A stretch of DNA of 64,000 nucleotides, taken from Caballeronia sp. SL2Y3. Its GTDB lineage: Bacteria > Pseudomonadota > Gammaproteobacteria > Burkholderiales > Burkholderiaceae. The notes beneath the pieces were generated by a model. The model made no database searches. It worked only from the letters and a program-made list of their open reading frames with translations, and was not told the origin of the DNA. Both the position numbers and the translations under genes were made by a program. Below, in pieces: positions 30,799 to 39,017 of the stretch. Each line of letters begins with the position of its first letter. Positions within the stretch are counted from its first letter, which is position 1. The DNA lies in contig NZ_CP084260.1 of assembly GCF_022879575.1 (NCBI RefSeq), positions 1,488,001 to 1,552,000 on the forward strand, written 5' to 3'.

Positions 30799-31794
30799 TC
30801 AAATCACTCCGGATTTCAAAGGTACAAAGAAAACGCGATCCAGCTGCGACTCGCGCCACTGCGTCGCCGAAACGCGCGTGACGAGCGTGACGAGCGTCAG
30901 CACCTGCGACTGCGCGGCCTGCGATCCGACCGGCGCGACCAGCCTGCCGCCGACCGCCAGTTGATCCAGCAAGGCCTGCGGCACGTCGAGCCCCGCGCAC
31001 GCGATGACGATCGCATCGAACGGCGCGGCCGCGGGCAGGCCGAGACGGCCGTCGCCGTAGTGGAGCCGGATATTCGGCACGCGCAGCGGCCGAAGATTGA
31101 GCTTCGCGCGCTCGGACAGCGGCCGCACTCGCTCGATCGAATAAACCTCGGTTGCGACCTGCGACAGCACCGCCGCCTGATAACCGCAGCCGGTCCCGAT
31201 CTCCAGCACCTTGTCGAGCGTGCGGCCGGCCGCGACCAGTTCGATCATGCGCGCGACCACGGAAGGCTTCGAGATGGTCTGATGGTGGCCGATTGGCAGC
31301 GCCGCGTCTTCGTATGCCTGCGCGGCGAGCCCCGGATCGACGAACATGTGGCGCGGCACGACCGACATGGCGTTCAACACGCGCGGATCGGTGATGCCGT
31401 TCCCGCGCAGCCGCTCGACCATGCGCTCGCGCACGCGTTCGGAGGTGAGCGTCTGCGTGCTCGTCAGCGCGACGTTGGGCGCGCCCTTCTTCGTTGCGGC
31501 GTTGGTGTTCGCAGTCGGATTGCGCTCGGCGGGACGCTGCGTGGTGCGCAACGCGCTCGTTCTTGGATGGGGCGCCTGCGCCGGACTGCGCGTCGCGGCG
31601 GAAACCGGTTTCTCGCTCCCAAGCTTCGACGGAAACGCCGACGCCGCTTTCTGCGCGCCGCCCGCCGATCGCAACGCGCCGGGCGTGGCCGCGGGCTTCA
31701 CGCGCGACGCATCCGCGCGGCCGCCGGGCTTGCGTGGCTCGCGTACCAGGTCCGCGAGCGCCAGCGGAAAGCGCTTGGCGCGCTCGTCCGTCAT
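30799..31794 (-). CDS. pcm: Protein-L-isoaspartate O-methyltransferase with N-terminal extension
   Basis: SAM-dependent repair enzyme that methylates isoaspartyl residues in damaged proteins. The catalytic part contains [32 protein letters not shown] and motif [16 protein letters not shown]. The protein is about 331 residues, against roughly 208 for E. coli Pcm. The first 110 residues are a basic, Ala/Arg/Pro-rich, low-complexity extension ([20 protein letters not shown]) with no recognised domain. The ATG at 31794 overlaps the surE stop as ATGA, indicating translational coupling. nlpD follows after 5 bases. Confidence 0.93.
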   Translation of the reverse strand: MTDERAKRFPLALADLVREPRKPGGRADASRVKPAATPGALRSAGGAQKAASAFPSKLGSEKPVSAATRSPAQAPHPRTSALRTTQRPAERNPTANTNAATKKGAPNVALTSTQTLTSERVRERMVERLRGNGITDPRVLNAMSVVPRHMFVDPGLAAQAYEDAALPIGHHQTISKPSVVARMIELVAAGRTLDKVLEIGTGCGYQAAVLSQVATEVYSIERVRPLSERAKLNLRPLRVPNIRLHYGDGRLGLPAAAPFDAIVIACAGLDVPQALLDQLAVGGRLVAPVGSQAAQSQVLTLVTLVTRVSATQWRESQLDRVFFVPLKSGVI

Positions 31795-32549
31795 GAGCGG
31801 CGGCTCCCGGCGGCGGCCCATTCGCGGGTCTCGGCCATGAGCTTTGTGTGCGTCAGGTCGAGTTGCAGCGGCGTGATGGAGACGTAGCCGTTCGCGACGG
31901 CGTGAAAATCGGTGCCTTCGCTGGCATCGAGCGCATCGCCCGACGGCCCGATCCAGTAGATCGGATTGCCGCGCGGATCCGTCTGCCGGATGACCGGCTG
32001 CGAAGGATGCCGCTTGCCGAGGCGCGTCACGCGCCATTCGCCGAGCTGATCGTACGGCAGGCTTGGAATATTGACGTTCAGCAACGGATGACCCGGCATC
32101 GGATGCTCGAGAAAATGCGCGACGATTTCCGCCGCGACGCGCGCTGCATCTTCCAGATGAAGCCAGTCGCGGCCGACGAGCGAAAACGCGATGGCCGGAA
32201 TGCCGAACATGAAGCCTTCGGTGGCGGCGGCGACCGTGCCCGAATACAGCGTGTCCTCGCCGACGTTCTGGCCGTTGTTGATACCCGACACCACGAGGTC
32301 CGGCTGCTCGTCCAGCATGCCGGTAAGCGCGATATGCACGGAATCGGTCGGCGTGCCGTTCACGAAGTTGAAACCGTTCGGCGCGCGATGGATGCTCAAC
32401 GGCCGCGACAACGTGAGCGAGTTCGACGAGCCGCTGCAGTTCTGCTCGGGCGCCATCACGGTCACGTCGCCGAGCGGTTGCAAGGCGTCGTGCAGCACGT
32501 TGATGCCGCGCGCCAGATAGCCGTCGTCGTTGCTGAGTAGGATTCGCAT
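31791..32549 (-). CDS. surE: 5'-nucleotidase SurE
   Basis: Divalent-metal phosphatase acting on nucleoside monophosphates and short polyphosphates, linked to stationary-phase survival. The 252-residue product starts [11 protein letters not shown], with the N-D-D metal site at residues 7-9. Then [19 protein letters not shown] and [26 protein letters not shown] follow, with the second metal-binding Asn. ATG 32549 is the family start; a longer frame upstream crosses into a non-homologous region. The surE-pcm-nlpD-rpoS order is the same as in E. coli. Confidence 0.97.
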   Translation of the reverse strand: MRILLSNDDGYLARGINVLHDALQPLGDVTVMAPEQNCSGSSNSLTLSRPLSIHRAPNGFNFVNGTPTDSVHIALTGMLDEQPDLVVSGINNGQNVGEDTLYSGTVAAATEGFMFGIPAIAFSLVGRDWLHLEDAARVAAEIVAHFLEHPMPGHPLLNVNIPSLPYDQLGEWRVTRLGKRHPSQPVIRQTDPRGNPIYWIGPSGDALDASEGTDFHAVANGYVSITPLQLDLTHTKLMAETREWAAAGSRRS

Positions 32550-32652
32550 CTGACGATTGTAACCGAGGAAAGATGACGCGCGAACGCGCGCGCGGGCTCG
32601 TCCGGAGCGCCGCGCTGCCCTACACTGACCGCCTCGACGACGAGGAGACGAC

Positions 32653-33627
32653 ATGCGCGCGGTTCGCTGCAATCAGTACGGTTTACCCGACACGCTCACC
32701 ATCGAGACGCTGCCGGACCTGCACCCCGAAGCCGGGGAAATCATCATCGACGTGAAGGCGGCGAGTGTCAATTTTCCGGACGTGCTCATCGTTCAGAACA
32801 AGTATCAATTCAAGCCGCCGCTGCCCTTTACGCCGGGCGCGGAGTTGGCGGGCGTGGTGCGCGAAGTCGGCGCGGGCGTGACGCGCTTCACGCCCGGCAT
32901 GCGCGTGGCCGCCTACACGGCGCACGGCGCGTTCGCCGAACAGGTGCGCGCGAGCGAGACGGCGTGCATTGCGCTGCCCGATCATGTCGATTTTGCAGAG
33001 GCCGCCGCGTTCACGCTCGCCTACGGCACGTCGTATCACGCGCTCGTCGATCGCGGCGAGCTGAAGGCCGGCGAGACGCTGCTCGTGCTCGGCGCGGCGG
33101 GCGGCGTCGGATTGGCGGCGCTGCAGATCGGCAAGATCGTCGGCGCGCGGGTGATCGCGGCGGCATCGAGCGCGGAGAAGCTCGCGTTCTGCCGCGAGCA
33201 CGGTGCGGACGATGTCATCGACTACACGCAGGAAGACTTGCGCGAGCGCATCAAGGCGCTGACCGGCGGCAACGGTCCGGATGTCATATTTGATCCTGTC
33301 GGCGGCGCGTATGCGGAACCGGCGTTTCGCAGCATCGCGTGGCGCGGGCGATATCTCGTCGTCGGCTTTGCGAACGGCGAGATTCCCAAGCTGCCGCTGA
33401 ACCTCGCGCTCCTGAAAGGCGCGAGCATCGTCGGCGTGTTCTGGGGCGATCACATGCGCCGCGAGCACGCGCTCGCGGACCGCGAATTCGCGACGATGGT
33501 CGAATGGATCGAAGCAGGCAAGCTGCGCCCCGTCGTCACGAAACGCTATACGCTCGAAGAGACGCCGCAAGCACTCGACGACATGATGAATCGCCGCGTG
33601 ACGGGCAAGGTCGTGATCGAGCCGTAG
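32653..33627 (+). CDS. NADPH:quinone oxidoreductase, zinc-less MDR family
   Basis: A 324-residue medium-chain dehydrogenase/reductase. It has the GroES-like N-terminal domain ([37 protein letters not shown]) and an NAD(P)-binding Rossmann motif [15 protein letters not shown] near residue 150. The zinc-ligand cysteines of alcohol dehydrogenases are absent, which points to the quinone oxidoreductase (QOR) group. The substrate cannot be read. ATG 32653 has a GAGGAG site. It is divergent from surE, with about 100 bases between, and convergent with the ABC permease gene with only 12 bases between stops. Confidence 0.9.
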   Translation: MRAVRCNQYGLPDTLTIETLPDLHPEAGEIIIDVKAASVNFPDVLIVQNKYQFKPPLPFTPGAELAGVVREVGAGVTRFTPGMRVAAYTAHGAFAEQVRASETACIALPDHVDFAEAAAFTLAYGTSYHALVDRGELKAGETLLVLGAAGGVGLAALQIGKIVGARVIAAASSAEKLAFCREHGADDVIDYTQEDLRERIKALTGGNGPDVIFDPVGGAYAEPAFRSIAWRGRYLVVGFANGEIPKLPLNLALLKGASIVGVFWGDHMRREHALADREFATMVEWIEAGKLRPVVTKRYTLEETPQALDDMMNRRVTGKVVIEP

Positions 33628-33639
33628 ATCGCTGCTATC

Positions 33640-34464
33640 TCACAGCTTCTCGGTATTGCCGGTTTTCGGCTGCCATTTCATCAGCCGCCGCTCGACGAGC
33701 GCCACCAGTCCGTCGAGCACCAGCGCGAACGCGGTCAGCACGAGAATGCCGGCGAACACGGTGTTGATATCGAACGTGCCTTCCGCTTGAAGAATCAGAT
33801 AGCCGACGCCGCGCGCCGAACCGAGATACTCGCCCACCACCGAGCCGACGAACGCGAGGCCGACCGACGTATGGAGGCTCGAAAACACCCAGCTCGTCGC
33901 GCTCGGCAGATACACATGACGCAGCAGTTGCTTGCGGTTCGCGCCGAGCATGCGCGCGTTCGCGAGCACGACCGGGCTCACTTCCTTCACGCCCTGATAG
34001 ACGTTGAAGAAGACGATGAAGAAAACGAGCGTCACGCCGAGCGCCACCTTCGACCAGATGCCGAGCCCGAACCACACCGCGAAGATCGGCGCGAGGATCA
34101 CGCGCGGCATGGAGTTCGCGGCCTTGATGTAGGGGTCGAGCAGCGCGCTCGTCGTCGGCGCGAGCGCCAGCCAGAGGCCGACCGCGAGCCCCGACACCGT
34201 GCCGATGACGAAGGCGAGCACCGTCTCGATCAGCGTCACCCAAAGGTGGATATAAATCTCGCCGCCGCTGAACCATTCCCAGATGCGCACGAGCACCTTT
34301 TGCGGCTCGCCGAAGAAGAACGCGGCCTTGTTGGCGTCGTCGAAATAAAAAGGCGGCAAGAGCGTCGGGCTCGTAAGCACGTACCACACGACGAAGCACG
34401 CGACGAGCAACAGCCATTGCCACAGCGCGAGATTGGCCCGATTGGGGCGCAGCTTGTTCCACAT
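33640..34464 (-). CDS. ABC transporter permease, NitT/TauT/SsuC type
   Basis: Inner-membrane permease of a taurine/nitrate/sulfonate-type importer, 274 residues, with about six transmembrane helices. Segments include LLLVACFVVWYVL, VLAFVIGTVSGLAVGLWLAL and LGVTLVFFIVFFNVYQGV. The EAA-like cytoplasmic loop is around LANARMLGANRKQLLRHVYLP. The SBP_bpd_transp_1 signature end is FVGSVVGEYLGSARGVGYLI. It lies 10 bases after the ATPase gene and is the last gene of the ABC set. The substrate is unknown. Confidence 0.93.
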   Translation of the reverse strand: MWNKLRPNRANLALWQWLLLVACFVVWYVLTSPTLLPPFYFDDANKAAFFFGEPQKVLVRIWEWFSGGEIYIHLWVTLIETVLAFVIGTVSGLAVGLWLALAPTTSALLDPYIKAANSMPRVILAPIFAVWFGLGIWSKVALGVTLVFFIVFFNVYQGVKEVSPVVLANARMLGANRKQLLRHVYLPSATSWVFSSLHTSVGLAFVGSVVGEYLGSARGVGYLILQAEGTFDINTVFAGILVLTAFALVLDGLVALVERRLMKWQPKTGNTEKL

Positions 34465-34474
34465 GTTCGTATTC

Positions 34475-35305
34475 TTATCCGGCGACGGCGGGCTTCAATT
34501 GCTGCTGATAACCCTTGAGCACTTCCTCGCGCAGCACGCCCCAGATCTGCGCGTGCAATTCGACGAAGCGAGGATGCGAGCGAATCTCGGCGACATCGCG
34601 CGGACGCGGAAGGTCGATCGCGAATTCACCGATGGGATGCGTGCCCGGCCCCGCCGACAGCACGACGACGCGGTCGGACATGGAGATGGCTTCGTCCAGA
34701 TCGTGCGTGATGAAGAGCACGGCTTTGCGCTTCGCGGCCCAGAGTTCGAGCAGCTCGTTCTCCATCAACTGCCGCGTCTGGATGTCGAGCGCGGAGAACG
34801 GCTCGTCCATCAGGATGATGTCGGGATCGAGAATCAGGGTCTGCGCCATCGCGACGCGCTTGCGCATGCCGCCCGACAGTTGATGCGGATAGCGATCGCC
34901 GAAGCCGGACAGCCCCACGCGTTTCAGCCACGCCTCGCCGCGCGAGCGCGCTTCGTCCTTGGGCACGCCGTCGAACGCGAGGCCCGCGGTCACGTTGTCG
35001 AGCGCGGAGCGCCAGGGCATCAGCGCGTCGGCCTGAAACATGTAGCCGGCGCGGCGATTGATGCCTTTCAGCGGTTCGCCGAACACGCTGACGGTACCCG
35101 ACGACGGCTGCAGCAAGCCCGCCGAGATGTTGAGCAGCGTGGACTTGCCGCATCCGGTCGGGCCTACGACGGACACGAACTCGCCCGGCGCAATGGCCAA
35201 AGTGGTATTGCGAACGGCGGTATAGCGGTCCTTACGATTCTCGCGCGACGCGAACGTGCAGGTCACGTCGTGCAACGCCAGCGCGGCTTCCAAGGGCGTC
35301 GCCAC
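34475..35305 (-). CDS. ABC transporter ATP-binding protein, NitT/TauT type
   Basis: ATPase of the same importer, 276 residues. Walker A is GPTGCGKST near residues 47-55. The Q-loop is MFQADALMPWRSALDN, the signature LSGGMRKRVAMAQ, Walker B ILMDEPFSALD and the switch FITHDLDEAI. The frame is open far upstream inside the substrate-binding gene. Two GTG codons are candidates: 35311, overlapping the preceding stop, and 35305, which has AAGG at good spacing. I chose 35305 (VATPLEAALALHD). Translation is clearly coupled to the substrate-binding gene. Confidence 0.92.
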   Translation of the reverse strand: MATPLEAALALHDVTCTFASRENRKDRYTAVRNTTLAIAPGEFVSVVGPTGCGKSTLLNISAGLLQPSSGTVSVFGEPLKGINRRAGYMFQADALMPWRSALDNVTAGLAFDGVPKDEARSRGEAWLKRVGLSGFGDRYPHQLSGGMRKRVAMAQTLILDPDIILMDEPFSALDIQTRQLMENELLELWAAKRKAVLFITHDLDEAISMSDRVVVLSAGPGTHPIGEFAIDLPRPRDVAEIRSHPRFVELHAQIWGVLREEVLKGYQQQLKPAVAG

Positions 35306-35307
35306 GA

Positions 35308-36345
35308 TCACGCCTTGACCGAGGCGAGCGCCTTCTTCACGAAGTCGTTCGTCCAGGTCTTCGACAAGTCGATCGGCTTGCCCTTCACGGTTTCGTCGAA
35401 CGCCTGGAGCGTTTTCAGCGACGTGGCCGGGCCGTCCTCCGGCATCAGGCCATCGGGCGACATGGCTTCCTTCACGTGCTGCCACGAATCGAGATACAGC
35501 GCGCGGTCGCCGAGCAGATAGCCTTCCGGCACCGTCGCGATCAGTTCCTTGCCCGATGCCGTTTGCAGCCACTTCAGCGCGCGCACCATCGCGTTGGTGA
35601 GCGCCTGCGTCGTGTTCGGATTCTTGCTGATGAAGCTCTGCGACGCGTAGAGACACCCGGCGGGCATGTTGCCGCCGAACACGGTGCGCGTATCCGCGAG
35701 CGTGCGCGTGTCCGAGACGATGCGAATCTCGCCCGCGCGGTCGAGCTTGGTCATCACGGGATCGAGGTTCGCCATGGCGTCGATCTGGCCGGATTCCAGC
35801 GCCGCGATCGCGCCCGCTCCCGCGCCGACGCCGATGAACGACACGTCCGTCGCCTTGAGACCGGCCTTCGCGAGCACGAAGCTCGCCATGATCGACGTCG
35901 AGGAACCCGGCGCCGTCACGCCGATCTTCTTGCCCTTCAGGTCCGCGACGGACTTGTAGTTGGGCATCGCCTTCTTCGATACGGCGAGCACGATCTGCGG
36001 CGCGCGACCTTGCAGCACGAATTCGCGGAAATACTGATTCTTGGCTTGCAGCAGCAGCGTGTGCTCGAACGCGCCGGACACGACGTCCGCGCTGCCGCCG
36101 ACCGCCGCCTGCAACGCCTTTGCGCCGCCAGCGAAATCGGCGATCTCGATATCGAGTCCTTCGTCCTTGAAGTAGTTGCGGCGCTCCGCGATGGTGAGCG
36201 GCAGATAGTAGAAAAGGTTCTTGCCGCCGACGGCGATCGACACCTTCGTCTGTTCCGGCTTGCCTTGCGCGAACGCGAGCGGCATGCCCGACACTGCGCT
36301 ACCCGCGAGCACGGCGCCGCTCGCGATGAACGTCCTGCGTTTCAT
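35308..36345 (-). CDS. ABC transporter substrate-binding protein, NMT1/SsuA type
   Basis: A 345-residue periplasmic binding protein. The signal peptide MKRRTFIASGAVLAGSAVSG, cleaved after AFA, carries twin arginines and resembles a Tat signal. The fold signature of the NMT1/SsuA family is seen in KNLFYYLPLTIAERRNYFKDEGLDIEIADF, GSADVVSGAFEH, and LKGKKIGVTAPGSSTS. Ligand class (aliphatic sulfonates, nitrate, taurine, thiamine precursors or aromatic acids) cannot be assigned. It is the first gene of the importer and follows the CoA-transferase gene by 91 bases. Confidence 0.92.
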   Translation of the reverse strand: MKRRTFIASGAVLAGSAVSGMPLAFAQGKPEQTKVSIAVGGKNLFYYLPLTIAERRNYFKDEGLDIEIADFAGGAKALQAAVGGSADVVSGAFEHTLLLQAKNQYFREFVLQGRAPQIVLAVSKKAMPNYKSVADLKGKKIGVTAPGSSTSIMASFVLAKAGLKATDVSFIGVGAGAGAIAALESGQIDAMANLDPVMTKLDRAGEIRIVSDTRTLADTRTVFGGNMPAGCLYASQSFISKNPNTTQALTNAMVRALKWLQTASGKELIATVPEGYLLGDRALYLDSWQHVKEAMSPDGLMPEDGPATSLKTLQAFDETVKGKPIDLSKTWTNDFVKKALASVKA

Positions 36346-36436
36346 CGTTGTTGTCTCCTGTCGACCGGATGTCGCATGAAGCGCTCCGGTTGCTTGTCGT
36401 TCTGGTCTGCGCTGCCGGCCGGGCGACGCGATTCGC

Positions 36437-37642
36437 TCAGATCACCTTGGCCGCCCGCAGTCGCGCGATATCGTCGGGATGATACCCGAGCGTTGTAAGG
36501 ACTTCATCGGTGTGTTCACCGAGTTGCGGCCCGAGCCAGCGCGTCTCGCCGGGCGTGTCGGACAGCTTCGGCGTGACGTTCGGCAGCGTGATCTCGCGGC
36601 CGTCCTGCCAGGGGAAGCGTTGCAGCATTTGCCGCGCGATGTACTGCGGGTCCGTGAACATGTCGGCGACGCTGTAGATGCGCCCGGCCGGCACGTCGGC
36701 GGCGTTCAGCACGGCGAGCGCCTCGTCGATGCTGCGCGTCGAGAGCCACGCGGCGATGGCGTCGTCGATTTCCTGCGTGCGCGGCACGCGGCCGTCGTTC
36801 GAGGCGAGCGCCGGATCGTTCGCGAGATCGGCGCGGTCGATGGCGGTCATCAGCCGCTTGAAGATGGGATCGCTATTGCCGCCGATGACGATGCTGCCAT
36901 CGCGGCACGGATACGTGTTCGACGGCACGATGCCCGGCAGCGACGCGCCCGTGCGCTCGCGCACGAGACCGTACACGCCGTATTCGGGCACGACACTCTC
37001 CATCATGTTGAAGACGGCTTCGTAGAGCGCGACGTCGACCACTTGCCCTTTGCCGCCGTTCACCTGCCGATGATGCAGCGCCATCAGCGCGCCGATCACG
37101 CCGTGCAGCGCGGCAATCGAATCGCCGATGGAAATGCCGATGCGCGGCGGCGGCAAGTCCGGATAGCCGGTGATGTGCCGCAGGCCGCCCATCGATTCGG
37201 CAATCGCGCCGAAGCCCGGACGGTCCCGATACGGTCCGGTCTGGCCGTAGCCGGAAAGCCGCACCATCACGAGGCCGGGGTTCTCGGCAGAGAGCGTCTC
37301 ATAGCCGAGACCGAGCTTTTCGAGCAAGCCCGGCCGGAAGTTCTCGATGACGATGTCCGCTTCCTTCGCGAGCCGCCGGACGATTTCCTTGCCCTCTTCG
37401 GCCTTCAGGTTCACGGTCACGGACTTCTTGTTGCGCGCCTGCACCGCCCACCAGAGCGACGTGCCGCCGACTTCCGGATACAGCTTGCGCCACTTGCGCA
37501 GCGGATCGCCGCCGTTCGGGTCTTCTATCTTGATGACGTCCGCCCCGAACTCGCCCATGAAGCGCGCGGCGAACGGCCCCGCGATGAGCGTGCCCAATTC
37601 GAGCACCTTGACGCCGGCGAGCGGCCCCGCGGTTGCGCTCAT
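36437..37642 (-). CDS. CaiB/BaiF class III CoA-transferase
   Basis: A 401-residue member of family III CoA-transferases, which move CoA between organic acids. Family motifs are GVKVLELGTLIAGPFAARFMGEFGADVIKIE, ARNKKSVTVNLKAEEG, LVMVRLSGYGQTGPYRDRPGF and IGISIGDSIAALHGV; the Asp of GDS is the expected catalytic residue. Substrates cannot be read from sequence; formyl, succinyl, carnitine and others are all known in this family. AAAGGAGACGAAAAC precedes the ATG. It is 91 bases upstream of the ABC importer on the same strand, hinting that the transported acid may be activated by this enzyme. Confidence 0.93.
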   Translation of the reverse strand: MSATAGPLAGVKVLELGTLIAGPFAARFMGEFGADVIKIEDPNGGDPLRKWRKLYPEVGGTSLWWAVQARNKKSVTVNLKAEEGKEIVRRLAKEADIVIENFRPGLLEKLGLGYETLSAENPGLVMVRLSGYGQTGPYRDRPGFGAIAESMGGLRHITGYPDLPPPRIGISIGDSIAALHGVIGALMALHHRQVNGGKGQVVDVALYEAVFNMMESVVPEYGVYGLVRERTGASLPGIVPSNTYPCRDGSIVIGGNSDPIFKRLMTAIDRADLANDPALASNDGRVPRTQEIDDAIAAWLSTRSIDEALAVLNAADVPAGRIYSVADMFTDPQYIARQMLQRFPWQDGREITLPNVTPKLSDTPGETRWLGPQLGEHTDEVLTTLGYHPDDIARLRAAKVI

Positions 37643-37673
37643 GTTTTCGTCTCCTTTGTTTTTGTACGGGCTT

Positions 37674-37898
37674 TCAGAGCGGCAGATCCAGCGGCTTGAA
37701 GCGCGGCGTGCCGTCGGCGAGCGTCTCGTTGAACATCGCGGCGGGCCGCACCCACAAGCCGCGCTCGTGCGGCCACAGGTGTTCGTAGACGATCATCGCT
37801 TCTTCCGTTTCGGAGTGCCGGGCCACGCCGATCACGCGATACAGCCCGCCCTTGTAATGCCGATGCGTGGCGAGCGCGAGTGCTTCGGTTTCTGTCAT
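37674..37898 (-). CDS. DUF1653 small protein
   Basis: A 74-residue protein of the DUF1653 family (function unknown). It is recognised by HYKGGLYRVIGVARHSETEEAMIVYEHLWP and the WVRPAAMFNE end. The ATG at 37898 (MTETEALALATHRHYKGG) fits the family. A longer frame reaches into recR, whose stop is 10 bases upstream, so these two genes are likely co-transcribed. Confidence 0.87.
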   Translation of the reverse strand: MTETEALALATHRHYKGGLYRVIGVARHSETEEAMIVYEHLWPHERGLWVRPAAMFNETLADGTPRFKPLDLPL

Positions 37899-37908
37899 GG
37901 AGTCTTCC

Positions 37909-38505
37909 TTATACGGAGCGCCGGTCGAGCATCGCGCGTGCGATGGTGCCCGCATCGACATATTCGAGCTCGCCGCCCACCGGCACGCCGCGCGCGAGCC
38001 GCGTCACCTTCAGCCCTTTCGCCTTGAGCGTCTGTGCGAGGTAATGCGCGGTGGCTTCGCCTTCGTTGGTGAAGTTCGTCGCGAGCACGACCTCTTGCAC
38101 GACGCCGTCCAGCGCGCGGTTGATCAGGCGCTCGAAGTGAATCTCCTTCGGCCCGATGCCGTCGAGCGGACTCAGCCTCCCCATCAGCACGAAGTACAGC
38201 CCGCGATACGTGAGCGTCTGTTCGAGCATGATCTGGTCGGCGGGCGTCTCGACGACGCACAGCAGAGCCGGGTCGCGCTCCGGATCGAGACAGACTTCGC
38301 AGACCGGCGCCTCGGTGAAGGTGTTGCACTTCTCGCAGTGACGCAGGTGCTCGGTCGCGAACAGCAGCGAATTGCCGAGCTTCTCGGCACCAGCGCGGTC
38401 GTGCTGCATCAGGTGATACGCCATGCGCTGCGCGGATTTCGGGCCGACGCCCGGCAGCGCGCGCAGCGCCTCGACGAGCGCCGAGAGGGCGGAAGGTTGT
38501 TTCAT
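37909..38505 (-). CDS. recR: Recombination mediator protein RecR
   Basis: Works with RecO and RecF to load RecA at gaps. The 198-residue product has a helix-hairpin-helix ([20 protein letters not shown]), a C4 zinc finger ([16 protein letters not shown]), a Toprim domain ([21 protein letters not shown]) and the C-terminal Walker-B-like strand region ([21 protein letters not shown]). ATG 38505 matches the family start. The order dnaX-ybaB-recR is the classic one; here all three run on the minus strand. Confidence 0.97.
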   Translation of the reverse strand: MKQPSALSALVEALRALPGVGPKSAQRMAYHLMQHDRAGAEKLGNSLLFATEHLRHCEKCNTFTEAPVCEVCLDPERDPALLCVVETPADQIMLEQTLTYRGLYFVLMGRLSPLDGIGPKEIHFERLINRALDGVVQEVVLATNFTNEGEATAHYLAQTLKAKGLKVTRLARGVPVGGELEYVDAGTIARAMLDRRSV

Positions 38506-38555
38506 GTGTCCTTCGTTGGCGTCGAAACGCGCCGAATGCGCTCCGGCGCGCGCGA

Positions 38556-38882
38556 TCAGAACGGCAGCTTGAAGCCCGGCGGCATCGGCATGCCGGCGGT
38601 CATGCCGCTCATTTTTTCTTGCGTGGTGGCTTCGGCCTTGCGCACGGCGTCGTTGAACGCGGCGGCGACGAGGTCTTCGAGCATATCCTTGTCGTCCGCG
38701 AGCAGGCTCGGGTCGATCTGCACGCGCTTCACGTCGTTCTTGCAGGTCATCGTCACTTTCACGAGACCGGCGCCCGACTGGCCCTCGACCTCGATCAGCG
38801 CGAGCTGGTCCTGCATCTTCTTCATGTTTTCCTGCATCTGCTGAGCTTGCTTCATCAGCCCGGCGAGTTGGTTCTTCATCAT
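38556..38882 (-). CDS. ybaB: YbaB/EbfC nucleoid-associated protein
   Basis: Small DNA-binding dimer, 108 residues, with the YbaB pattern [21 protein letters not shown], then [43 protein letters not shown] and [14 protein letters not shown] precedes the first of two adjacent ATGs (38882). It lies between dnaX and recR with 50 bases to recR. Its exact role is not settled; in other bacteria it binds and bends DNA. Confidence 0.96.
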   Translation of the reverse strand: MMKNQLAGLMKQAQQMQENMKKMQDQLALIEVEGQSGAGLVKVTMTCKNDVKRVQIDPSLLADDKDMLEDLVAAAFNDAVRKAEATTQEKMSGMTAGMPMPPGFKLPF

Positions 38883-39017
38883 GGTGCGGCTCCTTCCTGA
38901 AAAGCGGATATGCGGATGGCGGCGAGCGCGCCGCGACGTGCGGCGGCGCGCTTCGGGATTCAAGCCGCACATGCGGCGAGTGTGCGGCGTGTCTTGCTGC
39001 TTACTGTACCGTGCCCG

